DNA from: Spongiibacter sp. IMCC21906 | Lineage (GTDB): Bacteria; Pseudomonadota; Gammaproteobacteria; Pseudomonadales; Spongiibacteraceae | Reading direction: 5' to 3' | Assembly (NCBI RefSeq): GCF_001010805.1 | Contig: NZ_CP011477.1 | Span: 1,627,001-1,691,000, forward strand | Length of the DNA stretch: 64,000 nucleotides | In this document: piece after piece, positions 18,005 to 27,929 of the stretch | Numbering within the stretch: position 1 is the stretch's first letter | Layout of the letters: every line of letters begins with the position of its first letter | The notes under the pieces: generated by a model | Databases searched by the model: none | What the model saw: only the letters and a program-made list of their open reading frames with translations | What the model was told of the DNA's origin: nothing | Made by a program: the position numbers and the translations under genes

Positions 18005-18583
18005 ATGCTGTTGATGATAGATAACTACGATTCTTTTACCTACAACGTGGTGCAGTATCTCACTGAGCTTGGCGCGGAGGTGGTGGTGCGGCACAGCGAC
18101 CAGATCAATGTAGAAGAGATTCGCACATTGGCACCGACACATATTGTGGTGTCCCCTGGGCCCCGTACGCCCGATCAAGCCGGTGTGTCGATAGCTGCGA
18201 TTAGCGCTTTTGCGGCTAAGGTGCCGGTGCTGGGGGTTTGCTTAGGGCATCAGTGTATTGGTCAAGCCTTTGGGGGCCGAGTGGTTCGGGCTAAGCAAGT
18301 GATGCATGGCAAGACGTCAGCCATTTATCATCGCGGCCAAGGGGTGTTTACTGGTTTGAATATGCCGTTTACGGCGACTCGCTACCATTCTTTGGTGGTG
18401 GATAAAGCCAGTTTGCCAGATTGTCTTGAATTGACCGCCTGGACACAAAATGCGGCGGGGGAGGTCGATGAGATCATGGGGCTGCGGCATAAAACATTGA
18501 ATGTAGAAGGGGTGCAGTTTCATCCCGAATCGATTCTGTCTGAGCAGGGGCATGAGTTGCTAAAGAATTTTTTGGAGCGCTGA
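18005..18583 (+). CDS. trpG: Aminodeoxychorismate/anthranilate synthase glutaminase subunit (second TrpG)
   Basis: Glutaminase of 192 residues with catalytic C79 (GVCLGHQ), H173 and E175. This is the usual proteobacterial TrpG/PabA type, which in Pseudomonas serves both tryptophan and folate synthesis. It heads trpG-trpD-trpC with one base between its stop and trpD. Since a dedicated TrpG adjoins TrpE on the other strand, this copy may mainly serve PabB for 4-aminobenzoate, or both. The loop usually read SPGPGTP or SPGPCTP is SPGPRTP here (R54). Confidence 0.9.
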   Translation: MLLMIDNYDSFTYNVVQYLTELGAEVVVRHSDQINVEEIRTLAPTHIVVSPGPRTPDQAGVSIAAISAFAAKVPVLGVCLGHQCIGQAFGGRVVRAKQVMHGKTSAIYHRGQGVFTGLNMPFTATRYHSLVVDKASLPDCLELTAWTQNAAGEVDEIMGLRHKTLNVEGVQFHPESILSEQGHELLKNFLER

Positions 18584-18584
18584 G

Positions 18585-19634
18585 ATGAGTGAGAGCATGG
18601 ATATTAAAACGGCCTTGGGTCGGGTGATACAGCAACTGAGCTTAAGCACTGAAGAAATGGCCTCAGTGATGGGCGATATCATGACCGGCCAGTGCAGCGA
18701 CGCTCAAATTGGCGCTTTTTTAGTGGCGCTGCGTATGAAGAGCGAAAGCATTGATGAGATTGAAGGCGCCGCAAAAGTCATGCGCGAGCTGGCAACCCCG
18801 GTAGAACTGGGTGATTTAAAGCACGTGGTGGATATCGTCGGTACGGGTGGTGATGGCGCCAATCTATTTAATGTCTCCTCGGCCAGTAGTTTTGTGGTGG
18901 CTGCAGCGGGAGGCCATGTTGCCAAGCACGGTAATCGGTCCGTGTCGTCTAAAAGCGGCAGTGCCGATTTGCTGGAATCCGCGGGTATCAATCTTAATTT
19001 AAGCCCTGAGCAAGTCGCCCGTTGTATTAAAGAGGTGGGGGTGGGTTTTATGTTTGCGGTTAATCACCACACTGCGATGAAACATGCCATTGGCCCGCGT
19101 AAGGACATTGGTCAGCGCACTATATTCAATATTCTTGGTCCTCTGACGAATCCCGCTGGTGCCCAGCGGTTGTTATTGGGGGTATTTAGCGCCGAGCTGT
19201 GTCGTCCCTTGGCGGAGGTGCTTAAACGCCTTGGTGCTGAGCATGTGATGGTGGTGCATTCTAAAGATGGCCTCGACGAAATAAGTTTGGCGGCCGAGAC
19301 GCAGGTGGTAGAACTGAAAGCCGGTGACATCACGGAATATACACTGCGGCCCGAGGACCTCGGCTTAAAAAGCCAAACCTTGGTCGGGCTGGATGTGGCG
19401 GATAGCGTTGCCTCGCTGGCCTTGATTCGGGATGCCTTTGGTAAACGTAGCAGCGAAGCTGCGAGTAAAGCGGCAGATATGATCGCGTTAAACTCGGGGG
19501 CGGCACTTTATGTTGCCGGAGTGGCCAATACGCTACAACAAGGTGTGTCACTGGCAGAAGATGCTATTTACGGCGGCCGGGCATTGGAAAAAATGACCGA
19601 ACTGTCGGTATTTAGTCAGGGGTTTGCAAACTGA
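18585..19634 (+). CDS. trpD: Anthranilate phosphoribosyltransferase
   Basis: Joins anthranilate to PRPP, the second step of tryptophan synthesis. The diagnostic segment [20 protein letters not shown] and the following [17 protein letters not shown] bind PRPP and anthranilate. Length is 349 residues. It follows trpG by one base and overlaps trpC by one base (TGATG). Confidence 0.96.
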   Translation: MSESMDIKTALGRVIQQLSLSTEEMASVMGDIMTGQCSDAQIGAFLVALRMKSESIDEIEGAAKVMRELATPVELGDLKHVVDIVGTGGDGANLFNVSSASSFVVAAAGGHVAKHGNRSVSSKSGSADLLESAGINLNLSPEQVARCIKEVGVGFMFAVNHHTAMKHAIGPRKDIGQRTIFNILGPLTNPAGAQRLLLGVFSAELCRPLAEVLKRLGAEHVMVVHSKDGLDEISLAAETQVVELKAGDITEYTLRPEDLGLKSQTLVGLDVADSVASLALIRDAFGKRSSEAASKAADMIALNSGAALYVAGVANTLQQGVSLAEDAIYGGRALEKMTELSVFSQGFAN

Positions 19635-20431
19635 TGACAGCACCCACTATTTTACAAAAAATTGTCGACCGCAAATGGCAAGAAGTCGCCCAACGCAGTG
19701 CGGCGGTCTCTATTGCTCAGCTCAAAGAGCAGGCGGCCATTGCAGACGCGCCCAGGGGGTTTGTAACGGCGATGGATAGCAAACTCCAGGCGGGGCAGTC
19801 AGCAGTGATTGCCGAAATCAAAAAAGCCTCCCCTTCAAAAGGGGTGATTCGAGAAGACTTTCACCCCGCTGAAATAGCGAAGAGCTATCAGGCCGGTGGT
19901 GCGGCGTGTTTATCGGTGTTGACGGACGCCGATTTCTTTCAGGGCAGCGAGGCCTATTTACAGGCCGCCCGGGCAGCCTGCCAGCTACCGGTAATCCGCA
20001 AGGACTTTATCGTTGATCCCTATCAGGTTTATGAGGCGAGGGCGATTGGAGCAGATTGTATTCTGCTGATCGCGGCGTGCTTGGATGACAGCCAAATGGC
20101 GACGTTAAATGCGTTGGCGATAGAGTTGGGCATGGATGTGTTAATTGAGGTGCACAACGCTGAAGAGCTTCAACGGATCTTGCCGTTGGGAAATCGCTTG
20201 GTAGGGATAAACAACCGCAATTTGCATACTTTTGAGACGGCACTGAGCACGACCTACGACTTGCTTGATCAAATTAGCGCAGCGCATATTGTTGTGACTG
20301 AAAGCGGTATTCACAACCGGGACGACGTTGAAGCTATGCGCCAGCATCAGGTAAATAGCTTTCTGGTGGGGGAGGCATTTATGCGCGCAGCCGACCCCGG
20401 TGAACGTCTTGCAGAACTGTTTGCACAGTAA
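19634..20431 (+). CDS. trpC: Indole-3-glycerol phosphate synthase
   Basis: Closes the indole ring to give indole-3-glycerol phosphate. It is a monofunctional TIM barrel of 265 residues, without the TrpF domain fused in E. coli. Conserved segments are [41 protein letters not shown] and VTESGI. A short stem at 20416-20429 with a T-rich stretch after it could be a weak terminator. trpF, trpB and trpA are not in the window. Confidence 0.96.
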   Translation: MTAPTILQKIVDRKWQEVAQRSAAVSIAQLKEQAAIADAPRGFVTAMDSKLQAGQSAVIAEIKKASPSKGVIREDFHPAEIAKSYQAGGAACLSVLTDADFFQGSEAYLQAARAACQLPVIRKDFIVDPYQVYEARAIGADCILLIAACLDDSQMATLNALAIELGMDVLIEVHNAEELQRILPLGNRLVGINNRNLHTFETALSTTYDLLDQISAAHIVVTESGIHNRDDVEAMRQHQVNSFLVGEAFMRAADPGERLAELFAQ

Positions 20432-20543
20432 TTATTTTTTTGTCACGGAGCTTGGTAACGATATCGACGGCTAAGGGCGGTGTAACCGTCGCCAGTGGCC
20501 ATTTCTTTTTGCGCGATATGCGTGAGCAACAGGGATATTTTAT

Positions 20544-20954
20544 ATGAGTAGTAAAAATATACCGGACGGTTTTGAAAAATTTATTGTTGACTCACCCTTC
20601 GATAATCATTTTGGTGATATTTATACCAAGGAAATTGACGGACGCTTGGTAACAGGATTTTTGGTGTCAGAACAGCATCTTAATGTTGCGGGTAATTTAC
20701 ATGGTGGGGCGATTGCCTCGTTTGCTGACTGGCAGGTACTGGCCGCCAAGCATCAAGAGAATATTACGGCACATACCCCAACCATTAATTTGTCGGTGGA
20801 TTATTTGAGCCCTGGCCTGCTAGGCGATTGGTTGGAGAGTTACGTCACCTTGCAAAAGCGCACCGGCCGCATGTTGTTTACCCGGACTGAAATTCGTCGT
20901 GGCGAAGATATTATTGCACGTTCCAATGCGATCTATTCAATTCGACACAGCTGA
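20544..20954 (+). CDS. PaaI-type hotdog thioesterase
   Basis: Single hotdog-fold protein of 136 residues, probably hydrolysing acyl-CoA thioesters. The family motif is NVAGNLHGGAIASFADW, with the Asn/His/Gly and acidic residues of the PaaI active site, followed by the VDYLSPG strand. The substrate cannot be told from sequence. It stands alone between trpC and fghA, and 112 bases separate it from trpC. Confidence 0.82.
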   Translation: MSSKNIPDGFEKFIVDSPFDNHFGDIYTKEIDGRLVTGFLVSEQHLNVAGNLHGGAIASFADWQVLAAKHQENITAHTPTINLSVDYLSPGLLGDWLESYVTLQKRTGRMLFTRTEIRRGEDIIARSNAIYSIRHS

Positions 20955-21035
20955 TTTTCCGCTGCTGAGAAATGGTCTTTTTCCGGGTGTTTTCCTGCTC
21001 GGCATCGGTTTTGATTTTTAATCTCCCTTCCTTGC

Positions 21036-21082
21036 ACGGTATATTGGTTACCGTTTAGCGGTCACGCAACTCACTGTGACCG
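21036..21082. promoter_or_regulatory. Inverted repeats upstream of fghA
   Basis: Two inverted repeats stand side by side: ACGGT/ACCGT (21036-21054) and CGGTCAC/GTGACCG (21059-21082). A TTGCAC hexamer at 21032 could be a -35. They may be operator sites for fghA and eda; no known regulator consensus is matched by eye. Confidence 0.35.
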
Positions 21083-21125
21083 TCCAATCAATAATCGCTA
21101 TCACAAAAAGATCTAGGAGTGCGTC

Positions 21126-21989
21126 ATGGAACAGCTGGCCAGTAATCGGAGTTTTGGCGGGCAGCAATTGCGTTATAGCCATCATTCGGCCACCTTGGCT
21201 TGTGCAATGACTTTTTCAATTTATTTGCCCCCACAAGTTAATGAAGGCCAGAGACGAGGCGATAGTCAGCAAAAAGTTCCAGTGCTCTATTGGTTGTCGG
21301 GCTTGACCTGCACCGATGAAAACTTTGTGACCAAGGCCGGGGCTCAGCAAGCTGCGGCAGAGTATGGCGTTGCCATTGTGGCCCCGGATACAAGTCCCCG
21401 GGGCGATGGCGTGCCCGACGATGGTGAGGGCAGCTATGACTTTGGCTTGGGAGCGGGCTTTTATGTTAACGCCACCCAAGCGCCTTGGCACCAGCATTAC
21501 CAGATGTACGATTACATCGTGAAAGAATTACCCGCTCTGATTGAGTCTGAGTTTCCGGTTGATGGCAGCCGCAGTGCTATTTTTGGTCACAGCATGGGTG
21601 GTCATGGGGCGCTGACCATTGCTTTGAATAATCCGGGCCGATTCCGTTCGGTTTCTGCTTTTGCGCCAATAAGTTCGCCAACCCGCTGCCCTTGGGGTAA
21701 AAAGGCCTTGTCGGGTTATCTGGGTAATGATGAAACACACTGGGAAAAATACGATGCCAGCTTGTTGATGGCCAAGGCGGAAGAAAAACTGCCAATGCTG
21801 GTTGACCAAGGTGGAGCTGATCAATTTCTGGAAGAGCAATTGCGACCAGAATTGCTAGTTGCGGCGGCACAAGCCAATGCCTACCCGCTAGAAAGTCGAA
21901 TTCAGCCTGGCTACGACCATAGCTACTTTTTTATCGCCAGTTTTATTGGCGAGCATATTGCATTTCATAGCCAGTATCTGAAAGCCTGA
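21126..21989 (+). CDS. fghA: S-formylglutathione hydrolase
   Basis: Esterase-D-type alpha/beta hydrolase that releases formate from S-formylglutathione in formaldehyde detoxification. The nucleophile is S156 in GHSMGG, with a late Asp in [10 protein letters not shown] and His in [19 protein letters not shown] and the [13 protein letters not shown] loop are typical of the family. Length is 287 residues and AGGAG precedes the ATG. The usual neighbour, the glutathione-dependent formaldehyde dehydrogenase gene, is absent; instead it stands 42 bases before eda and may be co-transcribed with it. Confidence 0.93.
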   Translation: MEQLASNRSFGGQQLRYSHHSATLACAMTFSIYLPPQVNEGQRRGDSQQKVPVLYWLSGLTCTDENFVTKAGAQQAAAEYGVAIVAPDTSPRGDGVPDDGEGSYDFGLGAGFYVNATQAPWHQHYQMYDYIVKELPALIESEFPVDGSRSAIFGHSMGGHGALTIALNNPGRFRSVSAFAPISSPTRCPWGKKALSGYLGNDETHWEKYDASLLMAKAEEKLPMLVDQGGADQFLEEQLRPELLVAAAQANAYPLESRIQPGYDHSYFFIASFIGEHIAFHSQYLKA

Positions 21990-22031
21990 ATACTGGGTTC
22001 CAGCCATAACGAAATCATTCCGGAGTAGCTA

Positions 22032-22649
22032 ATGAACGATGCGCTTACCGTATTAAAAAAAGCAGCGCCGGTGATGCCGGTCGCCGCGTTTCAATCGATG
22101 GATCACGCGAGAGCTTGTGCGGAGCTTTTTGCTGAGGCCAAGGTGCCTGCAGTAGAAGTGACGTTGCGACACCCTGATGCATGGCAGATGATTAAGCTGT
22201 TCAAGGAGCTGATGCCGTCGGCCTTAATTGGCGTCGGTACGGTCGTTAATCGTCGACAAATGCTGAGGGCGATGGATGAAACCGATTTTGTGATTAGCCC
22301 GGGGTTTTCAGCCGAGCTGTCGGCAATGGCTCGCAAAACCCTCACCACTTATATTCCGGGGGTGGCAACGGCCACTGAGGTGATGACGGCGATGGCAGAG
22401 GAGCATAGTGTGTTTAAGCTTTTTCCTGCCTCGGCGGTGGGGGGAATTAAATTATTAAAAGGCTTGGCCGGCCCCTTTGCTGACGCCGTATTTTGCCCAA
22501 CTGGGGGGATATCCAGCAGCGATTATCAAGATTACCTGGCGCTGGATAATGTTGTTTGTGTGGGCGGCACGTGGATTGTTCCCAGTGAAGAAAAACTGAA
22601 GGCCGATCCAGATGCCTGCTTACAAGCGCTTAAGGATTTATACCAGTAG
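22032..22649 (+). CDS. eda: KDPG/KHG aldolase
   Basis: Class I aldolase that splits 2-keto-3-deoxy-6-phosphogluconate into pyruvate and glyceraldehyde 3-phosphate, the last special step of the Entner-Doudoroff pathway. The Schiff-base lysine is K129 in VFKLFPA and the catalytic glutamate is E42 in VEVTLR. Length is 205 residues. It points at edd from the opposite strand, and a shared terminator lies between them. Confidence 0.95.
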   Translation: MNDALTVLKKAAPVMPVAAFQSMDHARACAELFAEAKVPAVEVTLRHPDAWQMIKLFKELMPSALIGVGTVVNRRQMLRAMDETDFVISPGFSAELSAMARKTLTTYIPGVATATEVMTAMAEEHSVFKLFPASAVGGIKLLKGLAGPFADAVFCPTGGISSSDYQDYLALDNVVCVGGTWIVPSEEKLKADPDACLQALKDLYQ

Positions 22650-22680
22650 CGTGCCAGCAGAGTAGCGTTATGACTCCCCC

Positions 22681-22720
22681 TTTTAATTAACCAACAAGCA
22701 TGCTTATTGGATTAATAAAA
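22681..22720. terminator. Bidirectional terminator between eda and edd
   Basis: A near-perfect inverted repeat at 22691-22710 (CCAA, one mismatch, AAGCAT and its complement) is flanked by TTTTAATTAA on the left and ATTAATAAAA on the right. This gives a T-rich tail in either direction, as expected between convergent genes. Confidence 0.65.
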
Positions 22721-24520
22721 GCTGGCAGCACCTTGTTCTGGGGTTCCCGCATTGGCTCGCATACTGCTAAACAAATCTCTACCGTAGCCGTCGTGATAAC
22801 CACTCAAGTCCATAACGGTGGCAGGTCTGGCGGCGAGCTCATCGGCGCTCAGTAATACATCCAGGGTACCGGCCTCTGCATCGAGCCTCAGTATATCGCC
22901 GTCTTGTAATCTGGCGATGGGGCCGCCATCGATGGCTTCGGGATAGAGGTGGATGGCTGCAGGCACTTTGCCGGAGGCTCCGGACATCCGGCCGTCGGTG
23001 ACCAGCGCCACTTTAAATCCTCGCTCTTGAAGTACGCCCAGGTAGGGCGTGAGTTTGTGCAGTTCGGGCATGCCATTGGCTCGAGGGCCCTGAAAGCGCA
23101 CAACGGCGATAAAGTCTTTTTCCAGCTCACCTCGGTCAAAGGCGGCTTTGATATCTTCCTGGCGATTAAAGACCACTGCTGGCGCTTCGACGATGCGTTG
23201 CTCCGGTTTTACCGCCGACGTTTTGATAATGCTGCGGCCGAGTTTGCCGGTCAGCAGCTTCATACCCCCCTCTGGAGCAAAGGGCTTATCTGCAGAGCGT
23301 AATACCGCTTCATCTGCGCTATTGGTTTGCACAGGCTGCCATTGCAGGGTGTCGCCTGCCAGTGTGGGCATGCGGCTATAGTGATCCAGACCTTCGCCCC
23401 ACACGGTTTTGACATCACCGTGGAGCAATCCGGCATTTAATAACTGAGAAATCACAAAGCCTGTGCCACCCGCGGCGTGGAAGTGATTGATGTCGGCGGT
23501 GCCATTGGGGTAAATACGGCACAGCAGCGGCGTGATGTGAGAAAGGTCTTCGTAGTCGTGCCAGTCGATGATGATACCCGCCGCCCGGGCAATCGCGATC
23601 CAGTGAATGCTGTGATTGGTGGAGCCGCCGGTGGCCATTAAAGTCACTAGCGCATTGACGATACAGCGCTCGTCTACCACCTCGGAAATAGGCGTGTAAT
23701 TGGGGCCCAAGTCGGTGATTTTACAAATCCGCTCAACGGCGGCCTGGGTTAATTTTTCCCGTAGGGTATTGTTGGGCGGCACAAAGGCGTTGCCGGGTAC
23801 ATGCAAGCCCATGGCTTCCATCAGCATTTGATTGCTGTTGGCGGTGCCGTAAAACGTGCAGGTGCCTTCGCTGTGATAGCTGCTGGCTTCTGCTTCCAAT
23901 AACTCTTCCTGACCGACTTTTCCCTCGGCAAAAAGCTGGCGGACTCGGGCTTTTTCATCGTTGGCTAAACCTGAGTGCATCGGGCCGCCAGGCACCATAA
24001 TGACGGGAAGATGGCCAAAGCTGAGTGAGCCGATCATTAAACCGGGAATAATCTTATCGCAGACCCCTAAACACAGGGCGGCGTCAAACATGCTGTGGCT
24101 CAAGGCGATGGCGGTGCCCATAGCGATGTTGTCCCGGCTGAACAGGCTCAGTTCCATGCCCTCCATGCCCTGGGTCACGCCGTCGCACATGGCAGGAACG
24201 CCGCCCGCCACTTGCGCGCTGCAGCCCATGGCTGCGGCGGTTTGGCGAATTAACTCGGGGTAGTTTTCCAGCGGTTTATGGGCAGAGAGCATGTCGTTGT
24301 AGGCGGTGACAATGCCGATATTGGCAGCTTCTTCCAGACGAATACGATTTTTGTCACCGTCGCCACAGGCGGCAAAGCCGTGGGCGAGGTTGCTGCAGGA
24401 CAGGTGGCCACGCTGAGGGCCTCGGCGGCGCATGGCATCGCATTTGTCCAGATACACTTTGCGGCTGGCTTCACTGCGTTGGCGAATACGGTCTGTCACT
24501 TTTACAACAGCGGGGTGCAT
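22712..24520 (-). CDS. edd: Phosphogluconate dehydratase
   Basis: Iron-sulfur dehydratase of the IlvD/Edd family; converts 6-phosphogluconate to KDPG. Length is 602 residues. Signatures include [15 protein letters not shown], the cysteine motif [20 protein letters not shown] (C112), CLGVCDKI (C150, C154) and [20 protein letters not shown] precedes the ATG. It is last in zwf-pgl-edd, 46 bases after pgl. Confidence 0.96.
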   Translation of the reverse strand: MHPAVVKVTDRIRQRSEASRKVYLDKCDAMRRRGPQRGHLSCSNLAHGFAACGDGDKNRIRLEEAANIGIVTAYNDMLSAHKPLENYPELIRQTAAAMGCSAQVAGGVPAMCDGVTQGMEGMELSLFSRDNIAMGTAIALSHSMFDAALCLGVCDKIIPGLMIGSLSFGHLPVIMVPGGPMHSGLANDEKARVRQLFAEGKVGQEELLEAEASSYHSEGTCTFYGTANSNQMLMEAMGLHVPGNAFVPPNNTLREKLTQAAVERICKITDLGPNYTPISEVVDERCIVNALVTLMATGGSTNHSIHWIAIARAAGIIIDWHDYEDLSHITPLLCRIYPNGTADINHFHAAGGTGFVISQLLNAGLLHGDVKTVWGEGLDHYSRMPTLAGDTLQWQPVQTNSADEAVLRSADKPFAPEGGMKLLTGKLGRSIIKTSAVKPEQRIVEAPAVVFNRQEDIKAAFDRGELEKDFIAVVRFQGPRANGMPELHKLTPYLGVLQERGFKVALVTDGRMSGASGKVPAAIHLYPEAIDGGPIARLQDGDILRLDAEAGTLDVLLSADELAARPATVMDLSGYHDGYGRDLFSSMRANAGTPEQGAASFY

Positions 24521-24566
24521 AGGGTGCTCCCAGAAGTAGGGTGAATGGGTGTTGCTGGTTTGCGGA

Positions 24567-25262
24567 TTAGGGTGCCCAGTAAATCTCTACTGGCACCTTG
24601 TCCTGATGCAATACGATGGAAATGGGATAATCGGCGCCTTTAAACAATGCCTGTTCCAGCAGTTCGCGTTTGGTTTTTCCGGTCAGCTGGATAAATACAT
24701 GTCGACTATCGAATACGGCCGCAGGGCTCAGTGACAATCTTGGATAGGGCGCGCTGTTGGGATGAACGGCAAGGCAACGTTGTTTGCTGATATTTTGCAG
24801 CGTTTGGTATTCCGGGGCATCGTGAAACCACGACGCAGTGTGGCCGTCACTACCCATTCCCAAGTGCACAACATCCAGTGGCCAAGGCAGCTCTTCGAGT
24901 ATTTCCTCAACGGTGAACTGACCATCTTTTGCTAATTCGTCATCGGTTTTTAAACTGAGGTACTGGCAATGTGCCGCCTCACCTTTAAGCAGCGTTTGTC
25001 TAAGCATATTTTCGTTGCTGTCGTCGTGGTCGGTGGCTAACCAGCGCTCGTCTACCAGCAGTACGTGAATACGGGACCAGTCTAATGGTTCACTGGCCAG
25101 CCGGGTGAGCATGCCTTTGGGCGTACTGCCACCCGACACGGCCAAACTCGCTTCTCCGCGTTCGTTGAGGGCGGCGGCCAGGGTTTTGCTGATTTTTTTT
25201 ACCAGAGCCTCGTCCAGTGCAGTACTGTCTGGCAGGCTGTTCATCAGGGGCTTATTGCTCAT
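24567..25262 (-). CDS. pgl: 6-phosphogluconolactonase
   Basis: Hydrolyses 6-phosphogluconolactone, the product of Zwf. It belongs to the DevB/SOL type; motifs are [17 protein letters not shown] and [13 protein letters not shown]. The frame is open to 25406, but the ATG at 25262 has an excellent AGGAG site and gives the usual 231 residues. It overlaps the end of zwf by 11 bases. Confidence 0.94.
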   Translation of the reverse strand: MSNKPLMNSLPDSTALDEALVKKISKTLAAALNERGEASLAVSGGSTPKGMLTRLASEPLDWSRIHVLLVDERWLATDHDDSNENMLRQTLLKGEAAHCQYLSLKTDDELAKDGQFTVEEILEELPWPLDVVHLGMGSDGHTASWFHDAPEYQTLQNISKQRCLAVHPNSAPYPRLSLSPAAVFDSRHVFIQLTGKTKRELLEQALFKGADYPISIVLHQDKVPVEIYWAP

Positions 25263-26715
25263 GCCAACTCCTGTTGGATTTTTCCGGCAAGGCCAATGCT
25301 GAGTTAGGACCCATTGTACCGGCCACGTAGGCTTTGGGTTTGACGCCCGCATCTTGCCAGGCGTCGATAATGCCGTCGACCCACTCCCAGCAGGCCTCCA
25401 CTTCATCGCGGCGCATAAATAGTGTTTGGTCGCCCTCTAGCACGTCTAGCAGCAGCCGTTCATACGCTTCGTGATGTTGGCTTTCGTCATGCAATTCAGA
25501 GTCCATATTGAGTTCGACTTGCTCGAGTTTGAGTTGTCGGCTCAGGCCTGGTTTTTTGTTGAGTTTATACAGGGTGATGTTTTCTTCGGGTTGTAGGCGA
25601 ATGACCAGTTTATTGGACAGGTCATTGGGGTCACCTTCAAACAGGGAAAAGGGGTGTTTTTTAAACTCCACCACAATTTCAGAAAAGCGCCGGGTCAGGC
25701 GTTTTCCGGTGCGAAGATAAAAAGGGGTGCCTTCCCAGCGCCAGTTATGCACCTCGGCTTCTATCGCCACAAAGGTTTCGGTGGCGGCGCTGTCTTCAAA
25801 GCCGGTTTCATCTAAAAATCCCGATACAGGCTGGCCTTGCACGGCACCGGCACTGTACTGGCCGCGCACGGTTTTCGCTTTGGCATTGTCGGCAGTAATG
25901 CCGCGCATTGCCTGCAGCACTTTGACCTTTTCGTCGCGGATGGTATTGGGCTTGAGGTTGGCCGGGGGCTCCATTGCCACCAGACACATCAGTTGCAATA
26001 AGTGATTTTGTACCATATCCCGCAGGGCGCCGGTTTTAGCGTAGAAGTCCCCGCGACCGCCAACACCGATATCTTCCGCCACGGTAATTTGAATATTGTC
26101 GATATGCTGACTGTTCCACAGCGGGCCAAATAAGGCGTTGCCAAAGCGCAGTACCAACAGATTTTGAACGGTTTCTTTTCCTAAGTAATGGTCGATGCGA
26201 AAGATATTGCGCTCTGAAAATACCTGCTGTACTTCGCTGTTAATGGCAGAACAACTTGCCAAATCGTGGCCCAAGGGCTTTTCCAGTACTACGGCGGCAT
26301 TGCTATCCACCATGCCAGAACTGTTGAGGTTGCGACAGATAGGGGTGTACAGGGTGGAAGAAGTCGCCAGATAGAACACTTTTTTATGGGGTGAGTCGCT
26401 TTGAGTCAACTCTGCAAGCCGGGCATAGTCACCGGGATTGTCCACGTCTAAATGCAAAAAGTGCAGTTTGGCTGCAAAACTTTGCCAGTGGTGTTGGTCC
26501 CAAAAGTGGCGGGGCAAGTATTCCTGCATTTTGTCGAATACCAGCTGCCGGTACTCGGCATCGCTGCTCGCCGAGCGGCCCAGCGCATAAATGGCGCTGA
26601 CCTTATCCAAAAGCCCCTCTCTCTGTAGCTTGTACAAAGCCGGTTGCAGTTTTCGTAATGCCAAATCGCCAGTGCCGCCGAAAATGACAAGTTGGGTATG
26701 TTGGGGGTCACTCAT
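25252..26715 (-). CDS. zwf: Glucose-6-phosphate 1-dehydrogenase
   Basis: NAD(P)-dependent oxidation of glucose 6-phosphate, entry to the Entner-Doudoroff and oxidative pentose phosphate routes. The Rossmann motif IFGGTGDLALRKL is at the N-terminus, EKPLGHD at 145-151 and the active-site RIDHYLGKE at 173-181. The ATG at 26715 gives 487 residues (E. coli 491); an upstream TTG at 26769 would add 18 residues unlike the family. First gene of zwf-pgl-edd. Confidence 0.95.
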   Translation of the reverse strand: MSDPQHTQLVIFGGTGDLALRKLQPALYKLQREGLLDKVSAIYALGRSASSDAEYRQLVFDKMQEYLPRHFWDQHHWQSFAAKLHFLHLDVDNPGDYARLAELTQSDSPHKKVFYLATSSTLYTPICRNLNSSGMVDSNAAVVLEKPLGHDLASCSAINSEVQQVFSERNIFRIDHYLGKETVQNLLVLRFGNALFGPLWNSQHIDNIQITVAEDIGVGGRGDFYAKTGALRDMVQNHLLQLMCLVAMEPPANLKPNTIRDEKVKVLQAMRGITADNAKAKTVRGQYSAGAVQGQPVSGFLDETGFEDSAATETFVAIEAEVHNWRWEGTPFYLRTGKRLTRRFSEIVVEFKKHPFSLFEGDPNDLSNKLVIRLQPEENITLYKLNKKPGLSRQLKLEQVELNMDSELHDESQHHEAYERLLLDVLEGDQTLFMRRDEVEACWEWVDGIIDAWQDAGVKPKAYVAGTMGPNSALALPEKSNRSWHEQ

Positions 26716-27111
26716 TGCTGCGTCACTATCCACTGTTTGGGGCCACTTAGTTAAGACCACTAGAGCCAAAAATTGCGCCTTTTAGTAAGCCGTCAATACT
26801 TGCTGCCAGGCGAGTGTCGATGTCGCTGAGTACTGGCAAATCAGAGGTTTACTGTTTTTGCCGCTCTTTTGTTATATCACAGCTGTGGCTAAACAACAGG
26901 GGGGTGAGGGAGATTTCGTTCACTGTTTGGGGTTGGGGTTTGCTCTAGAGCCCATGAGAAGGGCATCGAAAAATAGGCTTTTATACTCGGAGAATTTGCT
27001 GATTTTGCTCATCTTGATCGGGCTGTGGCGTATTTTTGGCGTTGGAACTTGTCTTCTGACTTAATCATAGAATGACTTTACTGAGAAGGGTGGAGGAGTC
27101 TGGGCGGATTG
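26716..27111. other. Intergenic region upstream of zwf
   Basis: About 400 bases without a convincing gene. On the minus strand it must contain the zwf promoter; a TTGACG hexamer (26791-26796 on plus) is a -35 candidate without a good -10. I found no HexR-like palindrome by eye. A plus-strand open frame at 26858-27064 (68 codons, one hydrophobic stretch) has no recognisable family and no clear ribosome-binding site. Confidence 0.5.
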
Positions 27112-27756
27112 TTAGCGGCCTTTGTAAGAGCGTATGAGCCAAGGCAACAAGTAAAATACTTGCCGAAGATGAAACCAGGCGATTCGACGAGGCTTAGTAT
27201 TGGTTCGCAAGTGGATAGGCACATCGACAATTTTGGCACCCTTGGAGGCCGCTTCTAGGCTTAGTACGCCACAAATACAGGCGCCGGGAATATGCAATGA
27301 TTTTGCCAGCGAGCTACGCATTGCCCGTAACCCCGTACCGGAATCGCCAACGGTGGTTTTTTGGGTGGCCAGCCAAGTGAGAAACCGTTCGGATGGGCGT
27401 GGCGGCGTTTGGCGTTGACCTTGAACCATATCGGCCACCCCGGCATGAATGGGAGCGACTAGCGCGGTAATGTCGGTGGGGTTAAATTCGCCGTCGGCAT
27501 CGATAGTGATAATAATCTCGCCCTTGGCGACGGCAATGCCCGCTTTAATGGCCTGGATATAGCCTTGATTACGAGGTTGTTGGACAACGCAGGCGCCAAG
27601 CTCTCTGGCGATTTTGGCGGTTTGATCACGGCTACCATCGTCCACCACGATGATTTCATCAACATGGGGACGCAGTTCTTGCAGGGTCTTGGCAATGCGG
27701 CTGGCTTCGTTAAACGCGGGAATCACTGCGCTGGTTTGTATTGGGGCATCGCTCAT
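27112..27756 (-). CDS. Family 2 glycosyltransferase (polyprenyl-phosphate sugar transferase-like)
   Basis: GT-A fold glycosyltransferase of 214 residues, similar in outline to dolichyl/polyprenyl-phosphate mannosyl or glucosyl synthases but without trailing membrane helices. Motifs are AVIPAFNEASRI, IIVVDDGSRD and ITIDADGEFNP, the metal-binding Asp-x-Asp. The frame is open to 27825; the ATG at 27756 has CGGAG five bases upstream and begins just before the fold. Acceptor and sugar cannot be told. Confidence 0.85.
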   Translation of the reverse strand: MSDAPIQTSAVIPAFNEASRIAKTLQELRPHVDEIIVVDDGSRDQTAKIARELGACVVQQPRNQGYIQAIKAGIAVAKGEIIITIDADGEFNPTDITALVAPIHAGVADMVQGQRQTPPRPSERFLTWLATQKTTVGDSGTGLRAMRSSLAKSLHIPGACICGVLSLEAASKGAKIVDVPIHLRTNTKPRRIAWFHLRQVFYLLPWLIRSYKGR

Positions 27757-27929
27757 ACACGCTCCGGGTTTTACGCGCAGCCATTGACGCCGCGGTTCTG
27801 GAATTTGAGGCCACGGGGAGGGCAAATAATTCCCTATGAATTTGGCTGGGCCAAAAAATGAGCTTCCTCAGGGCGTTTTGAGCTGTTCTAAGCGTTGAGG
27901 CTGCGCTAGTGGCTAAGTCTGCAAAGGGA

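Noticed and set aside
26858-27064. Possible small membrane protein upstream of zwf
   Set aside because: No ribosome-binding site, no recognised family, and irregular composition; probably chance.
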